64,000 bases of DNA, taken from contig CP154955.1 in assembly GCA_039621445.1 (NCBI GenBank), positions 30,139,471 to 30,203,470 on the forward strand, written 5' to 3'. This document shows positions 51,773-64,000 of the stretch, in pieces. Source of the DNA: Euglena gracilis (taxonomy: Eukaryota; Euglenida; Euglenophyceae; Euglenales). Position 1 is the stretch's first letter; every line of letters starts with the position of its first letter. The position numbers and the translations under genes are program-made. The notes under the pieces were generated by a model. It was not told where the DNA came from and made no database searches. It saw only the letters and a program-made list of their open reading frames with translations.

Positions 51773-52980
51773 GGTGCTTGCATATGACTGCTGACAAAAA
51801 GGTTTTTCTTGTGAAATCATACAGGCTTCAACACAAGAAAATTTCTCTCCTGGGGAGACAAGGCCGTGAGTAATCCCCCCCCCCCCCAATAACCTTGGCG
51901 GGGTGCCAGTTATTGGAACCAACTTTTCGCCCTGCCCCCCCCCCCCGCCAGGTTATTTGGGCCCCTGTTTCAGGGCCGTAAAGGAATTTGCCTAAAAAGG
52001 ATTCCGCCAAGTTACTGGAACCATCTTTTTTGCCCCTCCCCCCGCCAAGTTATTTGGCGCCCGCCAGAAGCCAAGGCCCCGCCAGGTTATTTGGGGGCGG
52101 GCGGGTTTACACAGGTCGGAGGCTGTGAGGACTGACCATGTATGGAGGCAAGTGAAATTGGTGAGGAATACATTGAAATTCTTGGTCCCCCTCCCAATGG
52201 CACAAAACTCCAAGTAGGTCCCTTTTCCAGGCACTGATATTTTTTAGTGATCGGAATCCTGGAGCAGTTTCCCAGACGACGGGTCGGCAAAAGCAGAATT
52301 AGACGGCATCCCTCAAAATGGGGCGTATCCATCCGATCAAAACCAAGGCCAGGGGGAAGGATGGGTGGGTGGCTGGCTCTGGAGCTTCCGGGCGTTAAGG
52401 TTGCTTTACGGAGGAGAACACTGCCATTGAATAAGGCTGGAGTGTCCGGCCCTCCCCTGAATGGCCGACAGCTTTGCAATAGTTTCTCAACTGTTTCGAA
52501 GGTGCGAAAACCGTTTGGCTGTGTAACCCCTGGCGCACGAGAAAGGATGGTTGGGACGCGCAGCAATATCACCCGCAGGGTTTCCGGACCTCCGGTTCGG
52601 CGTTGCACACGGGGTGTCCGCTCGCAATGGATCTGCGGGGTTTTGTGGACGGCATGGCTGGTGACGGAGGGCCTCTTTGATGCAGGGGGGGCCCGCAAAT
52701 CGCGCCATGGCAAACAAAACAGCCACCAGACCACAAACAAGGAGGTCCTTTTTGCACGTCGACAAATGTAGATCACTTGGTGAACCCCCAGCCCCTTCCC
52801 CCCACACCCAATCAACCTCCCCCGGAGGGGGGGGGATGATCCTGTGCTAAATGAGTCCATAGTCACAAACAGGCCGGCCGTTGGAAAACAAATGTCCGAA
52901 GCCAACCCCAGAATAAGGGGTGGAATTGGTGATTGTCCAAAATCGAATCTGGACCCGGGAGGCACACCATGGGCCACAAA

Positions 52981-55117
52981 TGGGCCTCAAATGTGATGGA
53001 AAGCGAAGGAAGGAAGAAGCGTGCTAGCGCCGCTACCGACAGTGGGACAATTATTCAAAAAAAAATACGTCCGATGAAAAAACCCCAGAAAAGGATGTGC
53101 ATCACTGACCTTTTGATGGATGCGGGAAAAAAATATTCAGAGGTGCATGCCAACATATACGCGCGAGCAAAATGAAGAGCAAAAGAGGAAAATCAAGTTT
53201 GAACTGCACTTCATTGCATAAAAGGAAATCCATGTCCGATGTTTTCCCTGTTTGAAAAAACCCAGCCAATTTAAAAATTCCATTACAATTCCATATGGTT
53301 GCGTGTACACCTCAGACAAACCATCAATTCAACGGGTGATGGCGGCCCAGAGCGTATCTCCGTATTGCAGCACGAAATAACAGCCAATATACACACTCAT
53401 GCAGTGAACTGCTGCACCCCGCCGGGGGGACCCCCCAAAAGAATCGGGCCGCTAAGGCCATTTCCCCAGAAAAATTTGGTGCTTCGCACCGAAACCCATA
53501 CCCGGGGAATTGAATGAAATGAGCGATTTTCTTTACAAGAGCATTGGCAGGATAGCGCTGGGGCACCTATCCACATCGTCGAGGAGTTCTCCAGCTACCA
53601 TGGGCTGGGGAACTGTCATCACTCATGCAGAGACCCTAGCAGACAGTGCTGTCTGGATAAGTGACCTTGGATAAGTGGAGTGGTGGCGCAACACCACCAA
53701 GGTACCCAATTTTTCTACCGCACACCAACTCTCCATTCACTCACCACATTCACACACAAAGCAGGTGGATTCCCCCCTCCAAATCATCAATTGTGGCGTT
53801 ATGGTGGTAATTGGTGCACCATGCTTTGTTTCCAGTTGCAGGGTACCGGTTTAATTTTGTTGGATATTGCCTGACACAAAGGCACCATTCGGTGTCCGCT
53901 CTTGTTTTATTTTGGCAGATATCCGCGCACACTTGGAATATTTTTTTGTTTCTTGAATGCCCTGAACAGCAGAAACCAGAGACAGCCCCTGTCACACCCA
54001 TTCAAAATCAGTGGGATTTTTCAAAACCCATTTCAAACACCTAAAGAACACAATCCACAGGTAAGGGGAAATGGTTTAGGTGGATAACCGTGCAATTAAC
54101 ATCGTCATATTTTGGCCCAAAGCTGCTGTGCACATCCCCAAATCTGAAATTTTGAACTGAAATCTGAACTTTTAGGGGGTTCAAAAAGTCGAAAAATGTC
54201 AAAAATTCAAAAATCGGGTGGGAATCAGCGCCGCCTAAGTCTGTGTGTTCCCCAAAAAAACTGGCAAAAAAAGTTTTGAAATTTTGGCTAACAGAAATCA
54301 GCTCACTTTACCCAGCCACATAGACTGGGCAAACGCTGTGGGCACTGGTTGAGGGCCCTAAAATAGCATAATTCCTGAGTAACCTGTCTACAGAGCACAA
54401 CGATGGGCCGCTATCCAATTTTGAGCCAGGGGTTTTCTTGAGCAGGAGGGGACCGCACCCCTGGGGGGGTCCAGCCAGCCAGCACCTTTTTTTACAGCCA
54501 GCACCTCCCAGCCGGGCTGTGGACCCGGCAGGTATCCAAAAATAATCCCGGCAGGTACCCTCAAAAGGCCCAAATCCATCTGGGTTGGCATTTTTTCAGC
54601 CAAAATTTGGGGGTGAAAACCCAAAAGCCACCCCAAAATGGACAAAATGGCCCCCATTTTCAAAAAAATTTTGGCCGCCTTGCGTCGAAATTTTTTTTAT
54701 TTTTTTTCGTCCAGCCCGTTTTTGCCTGGATGGCCTGAACTTCATTCAGCGGACCCCCCGGAGTTCCACCAATGGACCCAAAAATAAGGCCCGGGTGTTA
54801 TTTCCGGGGAGGTTAAGCCTCGGTTGTGCCGCTGCACTGCCGGTTTCCCCGCTGGAGGGGGTGTGAAGAAATGGCACCCCTCTATGCAACGTGCCTAAAT
54901 TTGAACCTCTCGTGAGTCTGAAGGGCCAGTGATTGGGAAGGGAAACACACAACACTGCCAAAAGGAGCCTCCAATTTCTGGAAGAGATGAGCTCGCTGGT
55001 CATCCCCTAGATTTTATCTTTGCGAAGAAGAGATGCTGCCCTTAGGAGGGGAGTGGATTGAGAATGACATTAAAAACGAGTTAGGTGACTATCTGCCTAA
55101 AGGAGGGATGGCTCTGT
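52981..55117. other. No gene recognised
   Basis: A plus frame to 53,175 (SNVMESEGRKKRASAATDSG ... CITDLLMDAGKKYSEVHANI) is basic and coding-like but unidentified. 53,420-53,500 and 54,440-54,700 hold G/C-run plus CCAGCCAGCA modules with GGTGCTTCGCACC-type hairpins. Otherwise unremarkable. Confidence 0.45.
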
Positions 55118-55177
55118 GCCGATGTGTGTGTGTGTGTGTGTGTGGGCGTGCGTGCGTGCGTGCGTGCGTGCGCGCGC

Positions 55178-55245
<68 letters not shown>

Positions 55246-55325
55246 GCGTGAGTGCGTGTGCGTGTGTGTGTGTGTGTGTGCGTGTGCGTGTGCGTGTGCG
55301 TGTGCGTGTGCGTGCGCGCGCGCGC

Positions 55326-55404
<79 letters not shown>
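55118..55404. repeat. (GT)n microsatellite with (CG)n blocks
   Basis: About 285 bp of GT dinucleotides containing CGTGCGTG sections and two runs of alternating CG (about 55,169-55,192 and 55,314-55,340). It is the reverse-complement type of the 1810-2151 array. Confidence 0.98.
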
Positions 55405-55405
<1 letters not shown>

Positions 55406-57514
55406 TTTGCGCTTGTCCGCTTGTCTGGGGCGTCCTGACTGATTGACGAGCATCCCTGCCTCCACCTCCTCCTCCTCCCGGACCCGGCGATTCTGGCACA
55501 ATTTATTGTTTGGCACTGCAGGACGACAGTGGAGCCAGGGAAGGGCGCTTCGTGGTTTCCTGCGCTGCTGTCCAAAACAGGGAAAGTGGAATTAGTTCAA
55601 CCCAGGGAGGTAATCGTAGGAGGAGGCTTGGGATTGAACACTCGAGCTTGAGCCTCCTGAAACGTTTTCTTAAGCCCGCCTTCCATCTCAAGGGTCCCCC
55701 CCACTTGCAGTTTTCCAATTCCCACTGCATGCAAAAAAAAATGTAATTTGAGAAATATCTCAACCCATGCCAGAAATCTGCGGGCAAAATGCTGAAGCAA
55801 ATGTGTTGAATCGTTCAGGCTCAAAAACACAAAGACAGACAGATCCTCATCGAACATTTTTGATGCTATCAGAGATTTTTGATGCTGGCTTTCTAAAGAA
55901 AAACCCCTGTCAGTCCCCCTTTGGTACCGACCACCCTCTGATAATGAGGTCCCATTTTATTGCAGCCATCTCTGATTTTCACCACCTCAAAACAGGGACC
56001 TAGGGGGGTGGCAGGAAAAAGGTGCTGGCTGGACCTCCCCCCATTGGAGGGGGGGGAGCATCCAGGGGGGTCTCATTTTTGGGGGTGCCTTATTTTTGGA
56101 TGTTTTCTTGACAGACTTCAGGTTCCCAAAAACACAAAAAAATTCCTTCGGCGCTTGGCGCTATGTGTAAATTGTTACATATTGACATTTACCATGACTT
56201 CAAAAATCCAAAATTTTTGGATATTTCATCATTTCAGTATCTGAAATTGGGGTTTGTAGAATTTTTTTGGGGAGATTTTTCACCGTCCCCGGTGCTTCAC
56301 ACCGTCAGAGGAGTCTAATTTATTGGGGGGTTTATTTCTGGATTTTTGCTTGATCGGCCCCGGGGGGGCCTATTTTACTTTGCACCACCTGTTGCTTGAA
56401 ACTTGGTGACGTCGTCGCATTGGGTGAATTCTTGGATTTTGGGGGGTTGGAGATTTCTGGTGGTTTTGGCGGATTTCAGGCGATTCAAGAAGTGGAAAGG
56501 CTGCAGTGCTGCACCCCACTGGGGCTAGCGCCACCAGAGGAGGGGAGCAGAAGGGAACGAAGGTATATAAACGGGCCTGGGAGTTGCTTGAAGACCAGGG
56601 GGGGGGGGGCAGCTCAGAGGCTGGAAAATTTGGGCTGGCTGGAAAAGGATGCTGGCTGACTCCCCTCCCCCTATTCCGATTGGGGTATCGGGCTGGAACT
56701 TGGGCAACCCGTCGAACCGAGAACCCAAAAAAATTCGAAACTGCAAAAAATGTCCAAGAATGCCAATTATGCAAAAAACAACAACAACAACAACCGATTT
56801 TTGACTCCGGATCTGCCCTGGCCAACCCTTTTCTGACCCATTTTCGCCATTGCCCATTTTGTCCATTTTTTGCACCCCCGAAATGAAAAATCTGTTGCCG
56901 TCCAGCTACCCTTTGGGCTGCTGGAGATAAAAAAAAAACTTCTTGATGGGGGAGGGGGCTCCGGGCTGGAAAAAGACTGCTGGCTGGAAAAAAAGGCTGC
57001 TGGCTGGTTGGACCCCTGGGGTGGGGTCAAATTCCTTGGGCAACGCCCTGAAACGGGCACGGCGGTGGGGGAAGGGACCAGAAAGAGAGCAACGGGTGAG
57101 GGGTCGAGCTGGAAAACAAGAGCGTGAGACGATGCAGAACCTTTTCAGGCATTTGCAGGCCGGAGGCAGGGGAAAGCCAAAACTGAAACTCTTTGAAAAC
57201 CACAGTGCAAAGCTGGCAACTGAATAAGAAACAGGAAAATATGCAAAGAACACAACCTATTCATTTCTATTCATTCTTCTGGATCAGAAAGACATGATTT
57301 GTTGCCTTTTTGGAAGCATGCGCAGAAAAATAATGCCGTGGTTGGACAGAACGGGCTGCACAGAAAAGGTCAAAACAAACCAGCAATTACAAGAAAAAGG
57401 TCAGAAAAAGAACAATGAAATCAAAGGAGGTGAGATGGAATTGCCAAGCAAAATGGCAGAGATAAAACTCACAGCATCAGGCAAAAAGCAAAATGCAAAT
57501 GCAAAAAAAATGCC

Positions 57515-57516
<2 letters not shown>
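55405..57516. other. No gene recognised; G/C-hairpin modules
   Basis: Modules at about 56,000-56,160 and 56,590-56,660 (GTGCTGGCTGGACC-type words, C/G runs, CTTCGGCGCTTGGCGCT hairpin) and a third at 56,940-57,030. A short frame at about 57,130-57,225 (RHLQAGGRGKPKLKLFENHS) is unassigned. Confidence 0.5.
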
Positions 57517-57556
<40 letters not shown>

Positions 57557-57564
57557 AAAAAACA

Positions 57565-57596
<32 letters not shown>

Positions 57597-57605
57597 AAAA
57601 AAAAA
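57517..57605. repeat. Poly-A tract
   Basis: About 88 bp, nearly pure A with three interruptions (G, C, G). Could be the tail of a retroposed sequence, but no element could be defined to its left. Confidence 0.95.
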
Positions 57606-60469
57606 GCACCACCACCTCTGATTTTTACCCCTATTTAAAATGTTTGGACAAGGGAGGGTCGAAAGAGATTCTCTTGGACAGGTGAAAATAATCCGGTGCT
57701 TCATCTGAAAACAGAATTTTTCGTTCATTTTTGGTGTATTTAAGCCATCAATTAAAGGCTTTCCCAGGGGGTGACACCCAATTGCCACTTTCTGGGAAAG
57801 TTGGGGTTATTGTTTGGGACAGGGTTAGGGTTACGACCGGATTCCCGCCGAGGACCCATTTTGGGAATTTTGAGGAGGAAGCTGGGCTTCATTTCGGACC
57901 GAGTTAGGCCAAGTTTAGGCGAATTCTGAAAAAGTTCAAAATCCTCTCCAAGCGTGACCCAACTTTCGGCCTAACTTGGTCCCAAACGGGGCCTGTTTTT
58001 GGCGGGCCGACCCTAGCCCTAGCCGACCTTTGAAAAAAATTGAGAAAAATGGTAAAACCAAGGGGGGTGGTTCCTGGACAAGTTCGGTTCTCTGGAGTAG
58101 CGACAGAACCACACAAAACGAAAATAGAGAAGTAGAACACCCATGCCAAAAAAAAACACTTTCATACTTGACCATAAAATGCCCTGCTGCATGCAAACAC
58201 CCAAACAACTTTGGCCCCTGCAAAGTTAGTGGGCCCATCTTTTTGACCTTGTCCCCTGAAACAGTGCCCAGAGCTATTGACAAATCGATTTAACACTTTT
58301 TAAGCATTTTAGTGTCAGTGCTGCGTTTATGACTTTCACATAATGTAATGCTGCCATCCATCGGACAACAAACCGTTGTAGCATTTCGGATGATTTTTAG
58401 CGCTTATCATCTGCAGATTTTGCAGAAAGGTGCATTTATTTTATTTTTTGTGCTGTTTTTTTGTTACGGGGGCAAATTATTTGGATGGATCTTTTTCAGC
58501 CTTCAGCAAATCAAAGTGATTTGGGCAAACAAAGCTTCAGGTTGTGCAATATCATTTAGAGGGGTTTTTAAAGAACTGGGGTGAGCATGCAAAGAAATAG
58601 GGGGTCTGTGGTGCCGTCTCAGCTTTGAAAACGGCTAATTCCAAAAACATACATACGTTGAAGGGGAGATAAAAACACAAGATGAGGATAAAAACATGGT
58701 TTCAGGTGAAAATTGGGTCTAAAATGTGAAATTCTTCAAATCAAAACGTTGCCTGAACAACAGGCACACATAAAAATGAAACGTTGCCGAGATGGGTAGA
58801 TAATGAAAACTGCGGATTATCACCATCACCCCCGTTTTTCAGGCCCAAATTCTGGGTGGGGGGGGAAGACAAACAGAGGGGCAAAAAAAGGTCTGCAGGA
58901 GCTGAAAACCAATCCCGTCATTTTGACCTTTGGCCAGTTCTGGTGATATTTTATGCCAATGCCCAATATGTGGGCCAGGGTGATTGGAAAGAAGGCTGGC
59001 ATGGGAGGTGGCTCCAGGCTTGTTTTTGGACCTGGGCAGGGGAGGGGGGGTCCCACACCCACCCAACCCGGCACGGGACCGGAGGAGGGGGGCAAAAAAC
59101 TGGGCAGTCTGAGGGCATTCCCTAAAAAAGTCTCGGTGCTTCGCGGCAAAACCCAAACCTGGGCCCCCGGCCTGGGAACCTCCCCCCGCCCCGGGATCCG
59201 GCCGGGTGGGGTCCAGGCCCACCACCCACCCACCCCCCTCGGGGGGGGGGGGGCTTCCAAGTCAAAAAGAAGCCTGAGTGGAACGAACGTGGAGCATAGT
59301 GAGTGGAACAGAGGCGGCTGGTTGGTTGGTGGAAAGGCGGGTTGGTTTAACAATCAATGGATGGCAGGGGACGAGTGGATACAATAAAATCTTTATGGTT
59401 TCTTTTTGATGAATAAAATAAACCCTCCCCCCAAATAACCCCGCCCCCCCGAATAATAACCCCCCCCCCAAATAATACCCCCCCCCCCCTCGGGGTCCGA
59501 CTTGGGCGACCGGGTTAATACCCCCCCCCACCCAATTTTGGGCCGAACGCCAGGATTTTGAAATGTAGGTGAAAATCACAATCTCTGACAACAAATTACG
59601 AAAAAAAATCGAATTTTCTGGATCATCTGACCTCCAAAAAAATAGTAATTTTCATAAGAAAATACAAAAAATGACCCCAAAGGGGGTCAAAAGGCGCTAT
59701 TTTTGCTCCTACGGGACTTCGAAAAATTTCGAAAATTATGGGGTGCTATTACCCCCCCAATACCCCCCGGGCCGGGACTTCGGGCGAAAAAAATAATACC
59801 CCGGGGGCTATTATTTGGGGGGGGTTAACCCATTTGCTTTCGGAACCACACTTTGAATTGTAAGATAAATGACTTTATGACGTAGCGATAATGTAATTTG
59901 TGTAAATACAAGCGATACCAGATACAATGCGGAGCATCAAAAATACACTTCCAAGAGAACCTTTTGCCTGAAATATCCACGTGATCCAGCACAAATAAAT
60001 TAGAGGGTTAACAAGTGGCATTGTAGCAAGGATTGGTAGCTTCCATGGTCCCTGGTCGAGGCTGTTGATTCCCAATGCCCAGGTAACCTTCTTCTTCCTA
60101 GGATAGACGTTGGATGGTGTTCGAGACAGGCACGAAGTGGGACCCCTAACCCCTCCCCTTTACCCTCGGATTCAAGAATTTGCAAGTTCTTTAATGTGCA
60201 AGCCAGGACACATGCGTAACAGTTTGCAGTGGGAGGGGCACTGCACCCCAAACTGCCCGAATCTAAATAACAAACTCCGTTATCTATGGAATGTAACAAG
60301 CCTCCCTTACCTCCCCCCCCCCCTTGTCCAACGACCACTAATGTTCGTCTCCGACCGGGGGGGGGGGCGGTCGCTAAATTGGCCAATGTTCGTCTCCGAC
60401 CAGGGGGGGTGGTCGTTAGACAAGGGGGGTGGGCCCCAGGTCGGCAATAAATTGGCCACATATGGGGGT
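57606..60469. other. No gene recognised
   Basis: Holds a TTAGGGTTA doublet near 57,823, G/C-run clusters (58,850-59,260, 59,440-59,530, 59,750-59,825, 60,310-60,430) and A/T-rich sequence. Long plus and minus frames at 58,780-59,390 are Pro/Gly-rich composition artefacts. Confidence 0.5.
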
Positions 60470-60905
60470 ATTTGGTCATTTTGGACAACTTTGGGCTATT
60501 TTCGGCATTTTTGGCGACTTCTGCCATTTTTTGGCCACTTTTGGCCATTGTTTGGCCACTCTTGGGATTTTTTGGGCCACTTTTAGCCATTTTTTGCCAC
60601 GTTTGGTTTCATTTAGCCATTCTTGGCCACTTTTGGCCATTTTTGGTTTCTTTAGCCATTTTTTGGCCACTTCTGGCCATTTTGGGCAACTTTTGGCCAC
60701 TTTTGGCGATTTTGGGCCACTTTTTGCCCAATTTCAGGCCATTTTTGCCCATTTTTGGCCATTTTTGGCCAACTGGAATCAAATTTCAGCCGTTTGGAAC
60801 AATCTCACACTTCCATAAATTTCAGTCATTTTGGGGTGATTTGTAACCATTTTGGGGAGCTTTTGGCCTTTTTTTGTGCCGTTTTGGCATTTTCCGCCAT
60901 TTTAG
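60470..60905. repeat. Degenerate TGGCCA/TTT minisatellite, second locus
   Basis: The same TTTTGGCCA and GCCACTTTTGG units as at 3060-3475, with spacing of about 10-11 bp or its multiples. Not coding. Confidence 0.85.
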
Positions 60906-61525
60906 GGTGGTAATCCCAAACAAATTGCAAAAAAAAGCATCACTGGAACATGCAAATGCAACTAAACCGAAAATAAAATCATACAATTTTTTTTCGCAGT
61001 ACTGAACCAACATCGTATACAAAAAGATCGTCTCTGACCGGGGGGGGTGGTCGTTAGACAAGCCCGGTCGTTGGACAAGGGGGGGGGTAGGTCCTGTTGC
61101 CACTCCGCCATGTGTGGTGCTTCGTGCACAGAGTCATTCAAATCAAAACCCTCAAACAGCACCATTTTTTGGTTACTTTCGACACCCCCCCCTGTCCAAA
61201 AATTCGACACTTTGCGCCAAAAAAAAAATGGCTCGGACCACATGTGGCTGGAGGGGCTCAACTTTTGTTTTTAAAAGGATCCCACGGGGGCAGGTGAGGG
61301 GCATGCTGGCTGGCTGCCCCCCCCCCCCCCCGAGGTGACCTCCTCCTGAGGGCCTCCGGTTTCTCGCATCATTCACTTTGGTTTTCTTCACGTGGACGGC
61401 AAGGCAAAGGAACGACCGATGCCCGTAAGCGAACGTGGGGCAGAAGAAGGAAGGATGCCCAAGGGGCCCAGCCGTGAGAAAAGCTACAGCAGGGGAGGGA
61501 GACCTGCACGGTGTCTCAGAGCGGG
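60906..61525. other. No gene recognised
   Basis: A/T-rich left part, CGACC-G-run words at 61,030-61,090 (also at 60,350 and 60,400), and a CCAGCCAGCA/C-run module at about 61,285-61,335. Confidence 0.5.
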
Positions 61526-61642
61526 CTACTCCGGCACCACGCCGGGCAGCAAATCCAGGAGGTTGTCGGCATCATTGTCATCCACTGCCAGGCCCAGCCC
61601 GCGCAAACCGCCGGTTTCGACAAGCGTCCAAATCAATTCTGT
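61526..61642 (-). CDS. Candidate terminal exon, unidentified
   Basis: The minus frame reads ELIWTLVETGGLRGLGLAVD then DNDADNLLDLLPGVVPE and stops at TAG 61,528-61,526. The composition is unlike the surrounding Pro/Gly artefacts, and a possible acceptor (GTTGGAACAG) lies just upstream. I recognise no family. Could equally be a degenerate gene piece. Confidence 0.35.
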   Translation of the reverse strand, partial: TELIWTLVETGGLRGLGLAVDDNDADNLLDLLPGVVPE

Positions 61643-64000
61643 TCCAACGTTTGAGGGGGGCCAGCCGAGTCCACCCCGGCAGACGGTAGGACCCCACCCT
61701 CTGGACCCCACTCCTTTTTCCCAGATAGCACCTTTTTCAGCCGGTCAGCTGCCCCCCCCCCAAGGGGCCCTTACAAAATTCTCTTCTTGCCATGAGGGCG
61801 GTGTTTCAACCTCTTCTGATTTCATATGCAGTTTGTTTGTGTGCTTCCTGTTGGCCTTTCCTGGACGTAGTCATTTGACAGCATGGTGCTGCCTCCCCTC
61901 CAATTCTTGTGCGGGGGTGGGGGGACATCGGACCGCCAGGGTGGCTGTGGGGAGGCAGATGTGGAGCCACTTCTCAGGGAGTTCTTCACAGGGACAACTT
62001 CCTTCCCGACGTTTAGTCTCAAACAAGCATAAATTCTGACCCTCTGATGTGAAAGACGGTCGGTGCAGCCCGGGCAAAGGTTCCTTGAGGATTCAGGGGG
62101 TTGCAGAGGGCCTTCTGGAAAAAGATGTTGTCTGGGAATAAAAGTGCTGGCTGGACCCACCCGGGGGTGTCCAACAGGGACAGGGAGGTGTCTCAGTGGT
62201 GTGCAACAACACACACGCTTGGGGGGGGGGTTAAGTGTGCCTCCCGTCAACCCAAAGAAAACAACACATTAAACCAAAAGCAAAAAAACAGCTTTTCTGT
62301 GGGGTCGAAATAATGGTTTCACCAAGTTTGAAGGTCTGAGGTGTTTCAACAGATGGGAAATGTCTCAAGGTCAAATTCCAAATGAATGGGTAGGGTCCAA
62401 ATCATTGCGCAAGGCGTTGGCAGAGAGGGCACATATTTATTAACCCCCCCCACGTATAAACCCCCCGGGGTTTATAGGATTCGGTTTGGTTGGTCGGCCG
62501 AAGGGGGAGGGTTTATAGGGTGGGGGGTTTATAGGTCCTGGAATTGTTGGTGAAAATCCAACCCCCCAAAATGGCCCCAAAACCCCCGAAATTAGCAATT
62601 TTTGGCAAATTTGGTCAAAAATGGCATTCTTGATGATGATCGGTCTCAAAAAAAATGCCAAAAAATAAGTTTTTGGGTGGTATGTGGCCGAAAAAATGGT
62701 CCCAGGGGGTTCCATTTTTCTTCCCCGGGGGGGGGGGGTTATAGGATTCGGTTTGGTGGTCGGCCCGAGAGGGGGGTTTTCCGTGCGGGGGGGTTATAAG
62801 TGGGGGGGGTTATAAGTGGGGGTGGAGCTTATTTGGTAGCAGATGTTTTTGACTCGGCACCCCAAAACAGGCAAAAAAGCCCAAATCGAGCTAGGTTTAT
62901 TGATTTTTTTTTCAGCCAAAATTTGAGGTGACAACCCCCCAAAAAATCCCTCAAAATAGGCCATTTGGGACATCTTTGGCACCCTTTTTTTGGGCGGCGA
63001 AAACTGTATTTCCACCCGACCTCCAGGCGTGGTGGTTCACAGCCCGGCTGGCAGCTGCTGGCTGGGAAAAAAGTGCTGGCTAACTGGACCCCCCCCCCCC
63101 CCGAGGTATGGTGGGTGCCTTAAGAAATTACCTGGGGAACCTGCGCGCAGCGAAAGAAATGGGGGACCTGTGCGCGGCAGAGGAGAGACAAGCCACCTTC
63201 AGATCTAACCGGGAGTTTGCACGGGCTGGACCATCGGGCCCCCGGCGGAGGCGGAGGGGCTGTTGACCCCCCCAGGCCGCCACGCACCATCCGCCGGGCG
63301 GCAGCCCACGGCAGCGGGGGGGAGGGGATTGGGGGGGCCGGGGAGGTTGGAGGGCGCGGCGGAGGCCTCGGTGGTGGCGGTCAGGGGGCTCGCCGGGGGC
63401 ACCGCCGACGGCCGGCCCCTGGGAAGGGTCTCCGGACATTTTCTTTTATTTTGCTTCACTGTCGAGATATTTTGGAAAAATCAATTTTTTGAGCAAAAAA
63501 AAAAACGCCCCCCCCCCCCAAATGGCCGTTTTGTGCCACAAAATGCGCCGAAACACAGGCCAGACATTTCGGCAGCCAAAACGGCGAATGGGGGGTAATA
63601 GGGGGCCTCTGGGGATACATTTTGTCAGTGGGACACTTCCAGAGTAATGTACGTTTTCTCGAGATATTTTGCAAAATCGGGGGGGGGGGTACCGCCGGGG
63701 GCCAAATGTGCAGCCCCCACCCCCCAATGCCACGCAACACCCAATGCAACCCAATCCATAGCCCACCAGAAGACCCAATTGGGAAGCAACGGGCCCCTCC
63801 CCAATCATATGGGCTCCAGTCGTGTGTTTGTTTGCTTGACGGGCGCCAGAGCTGGACTCTTCCACCTTCTGGGGGGTGGGGGTGGCGTCTGCGGCAGGTT
63901 CCTGCCTGGATGCGTTGGTCAACTCCTCCTGAATGGAATTCCCTCTTCCTTGGGCAGCACCCCCTCTACTGAAATACCCCCAGAGCTTCACCAAATGGCA
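61643..64000. other. No gene recognised; G/C-hairpin modules
   Basis: Modules at about 61,740, 62,130-62,180, 62,450-62,540, 62,720-62,830 and 63,030-63,180 (GCTGGCTAACTGGACC, C-run, TTAAGAAATTACCTGGGG, nearly the same as 120-160 at the other end of the window). 63,220-63,420 is a very GC-rich stretch. 63,430-63,500 and 63,650-63,690 contain pieces related to the 48,385-49,760 tandem repeat. Confidence 0.5.

Larger units (their letters stand above)
50280..52980. other. No gene identified; coding-like patches
   Basis: Contains G/C runs (50,560-50,600, 51,880-52,080), CA/AT-rich sequence (50,730-50,860) and the GGTCGGCTGC repeats. Minus-strand patches such as PVYVIQIDDHLNMTNGTLDA (about 51,470) and a 296-codon minus frame at 52,087-52,977 (overlapped by a 174-codon plus frame) look more complex than background, but I recognise no domain and cannot choose a strand. 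Confidence 0.3.

Noticed and set aside
52087-52977. 296-codon minus-strand frame as a gene
   Set aside because: A long frame is open on the opposite strand as well, no domain is recognisable, and the end runs into G/C-run repeats; left as unidentified.
57517-57605. Poly-A tract as the tail of a LINE or processed pseudogene
   Set aside because: No coding remnant, target duplication or element boundary found on its left.
46435-57830. TTAGGG/CCCTAA doublets at about 46,438, 50,433 and 57,823 as interstitial telomeres
   Set aside because: Only two units each, embedded in ordinary sequence; the neighbouring C-rich CCCTACC tracts have no telomeric period.
58784-59387. Overlapping 110-175-codon frames on both strands
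   Set aside because: Pro/Gly-rich translations of G/C-run DNA without any domain.

Overview
This window looks like a transposon-rich nuclear region of a eukaryote, probably a unicellular alga or other protist. The grounds are protein exons separated by GT-AG introns (a topoisomerase I gene and an SR-type splicing-factor gene), a retrotransposon primer site complementary to eukaryotic initiator tRNA-Met, and very abundant microsatellites, G/C homopolymers and nested mobile elements. I cannot name the species. No rRNA, tRNA, CRISPR or prokaryotic operon was seen.

Layout. 1-6.9 kb: plus-strand exons of a probable SR splicing factor (part of an RRM, an RS stretch, a CCHC zinc knuckle), set among a long CA array and G/C-hairpin repeats. 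7.05-11.02 kb and 23.48-24.06 kb: one degraded DIRS-like tyrosine-recombinase retrotransposon (copy A, minus strand). It has an in-place inverted RT segment, a TA-flanked MITE in its recombinase, and a complete 12.46-kb Ty3/gypsy-type element inserted in its gag. 24.1-27.3 kb: further DIRS pieces (C, and the 5' half B), an unclassified repeat R2 and a second copy of the MITE. 27.3-33.4 kb: a decayed second gypsy element on the plus strand. 33.6-35.95 kb: R2 again, followed by a DIRS 3' half (D). 35.95-39.9 kb: a nearly full-length DIRS-like element (E) with inverted terminal modules. 41.1-43.4 kb: the last three recognisable exons of DNA topoisomerase I on the minus strand. 43.4-64 kb: mostly noncoding, with tandem repeats, a hAT-like MITE with an 8-bp target duplication, a long palindrome, microsatellites and G/C-hairpin modules.

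The most unusual object is the element at 11,023-23,483. It has nearly identical 505-bp LTRs (one difference seen), a 5-bp target duplication, a tRNA-iMet primer site and a polypurine tract. Between gag and a protease-RT-RNase H-integrase-chromodomain pol it carries two different DNA-methyltransferase domains: a Dam-like N6-adenine type and a compact C5-cytosine type. The gag, Gly/Lys-rich, Dam and pol pieces share one reading frame broken only by TGA codons, while the cytosine methyltransferase is in the -1 frame. The decayed second gypsy element and the DIRS-like elements also carry a Dam-like domain, so three retroelement lineages in 64 kb share it. The young element presumably makes Gag, both methyltransferases and Pol from one transcript by recoding or reinitiation; how it does so, and whether the enzymes modify the element's own DNA, is inference.
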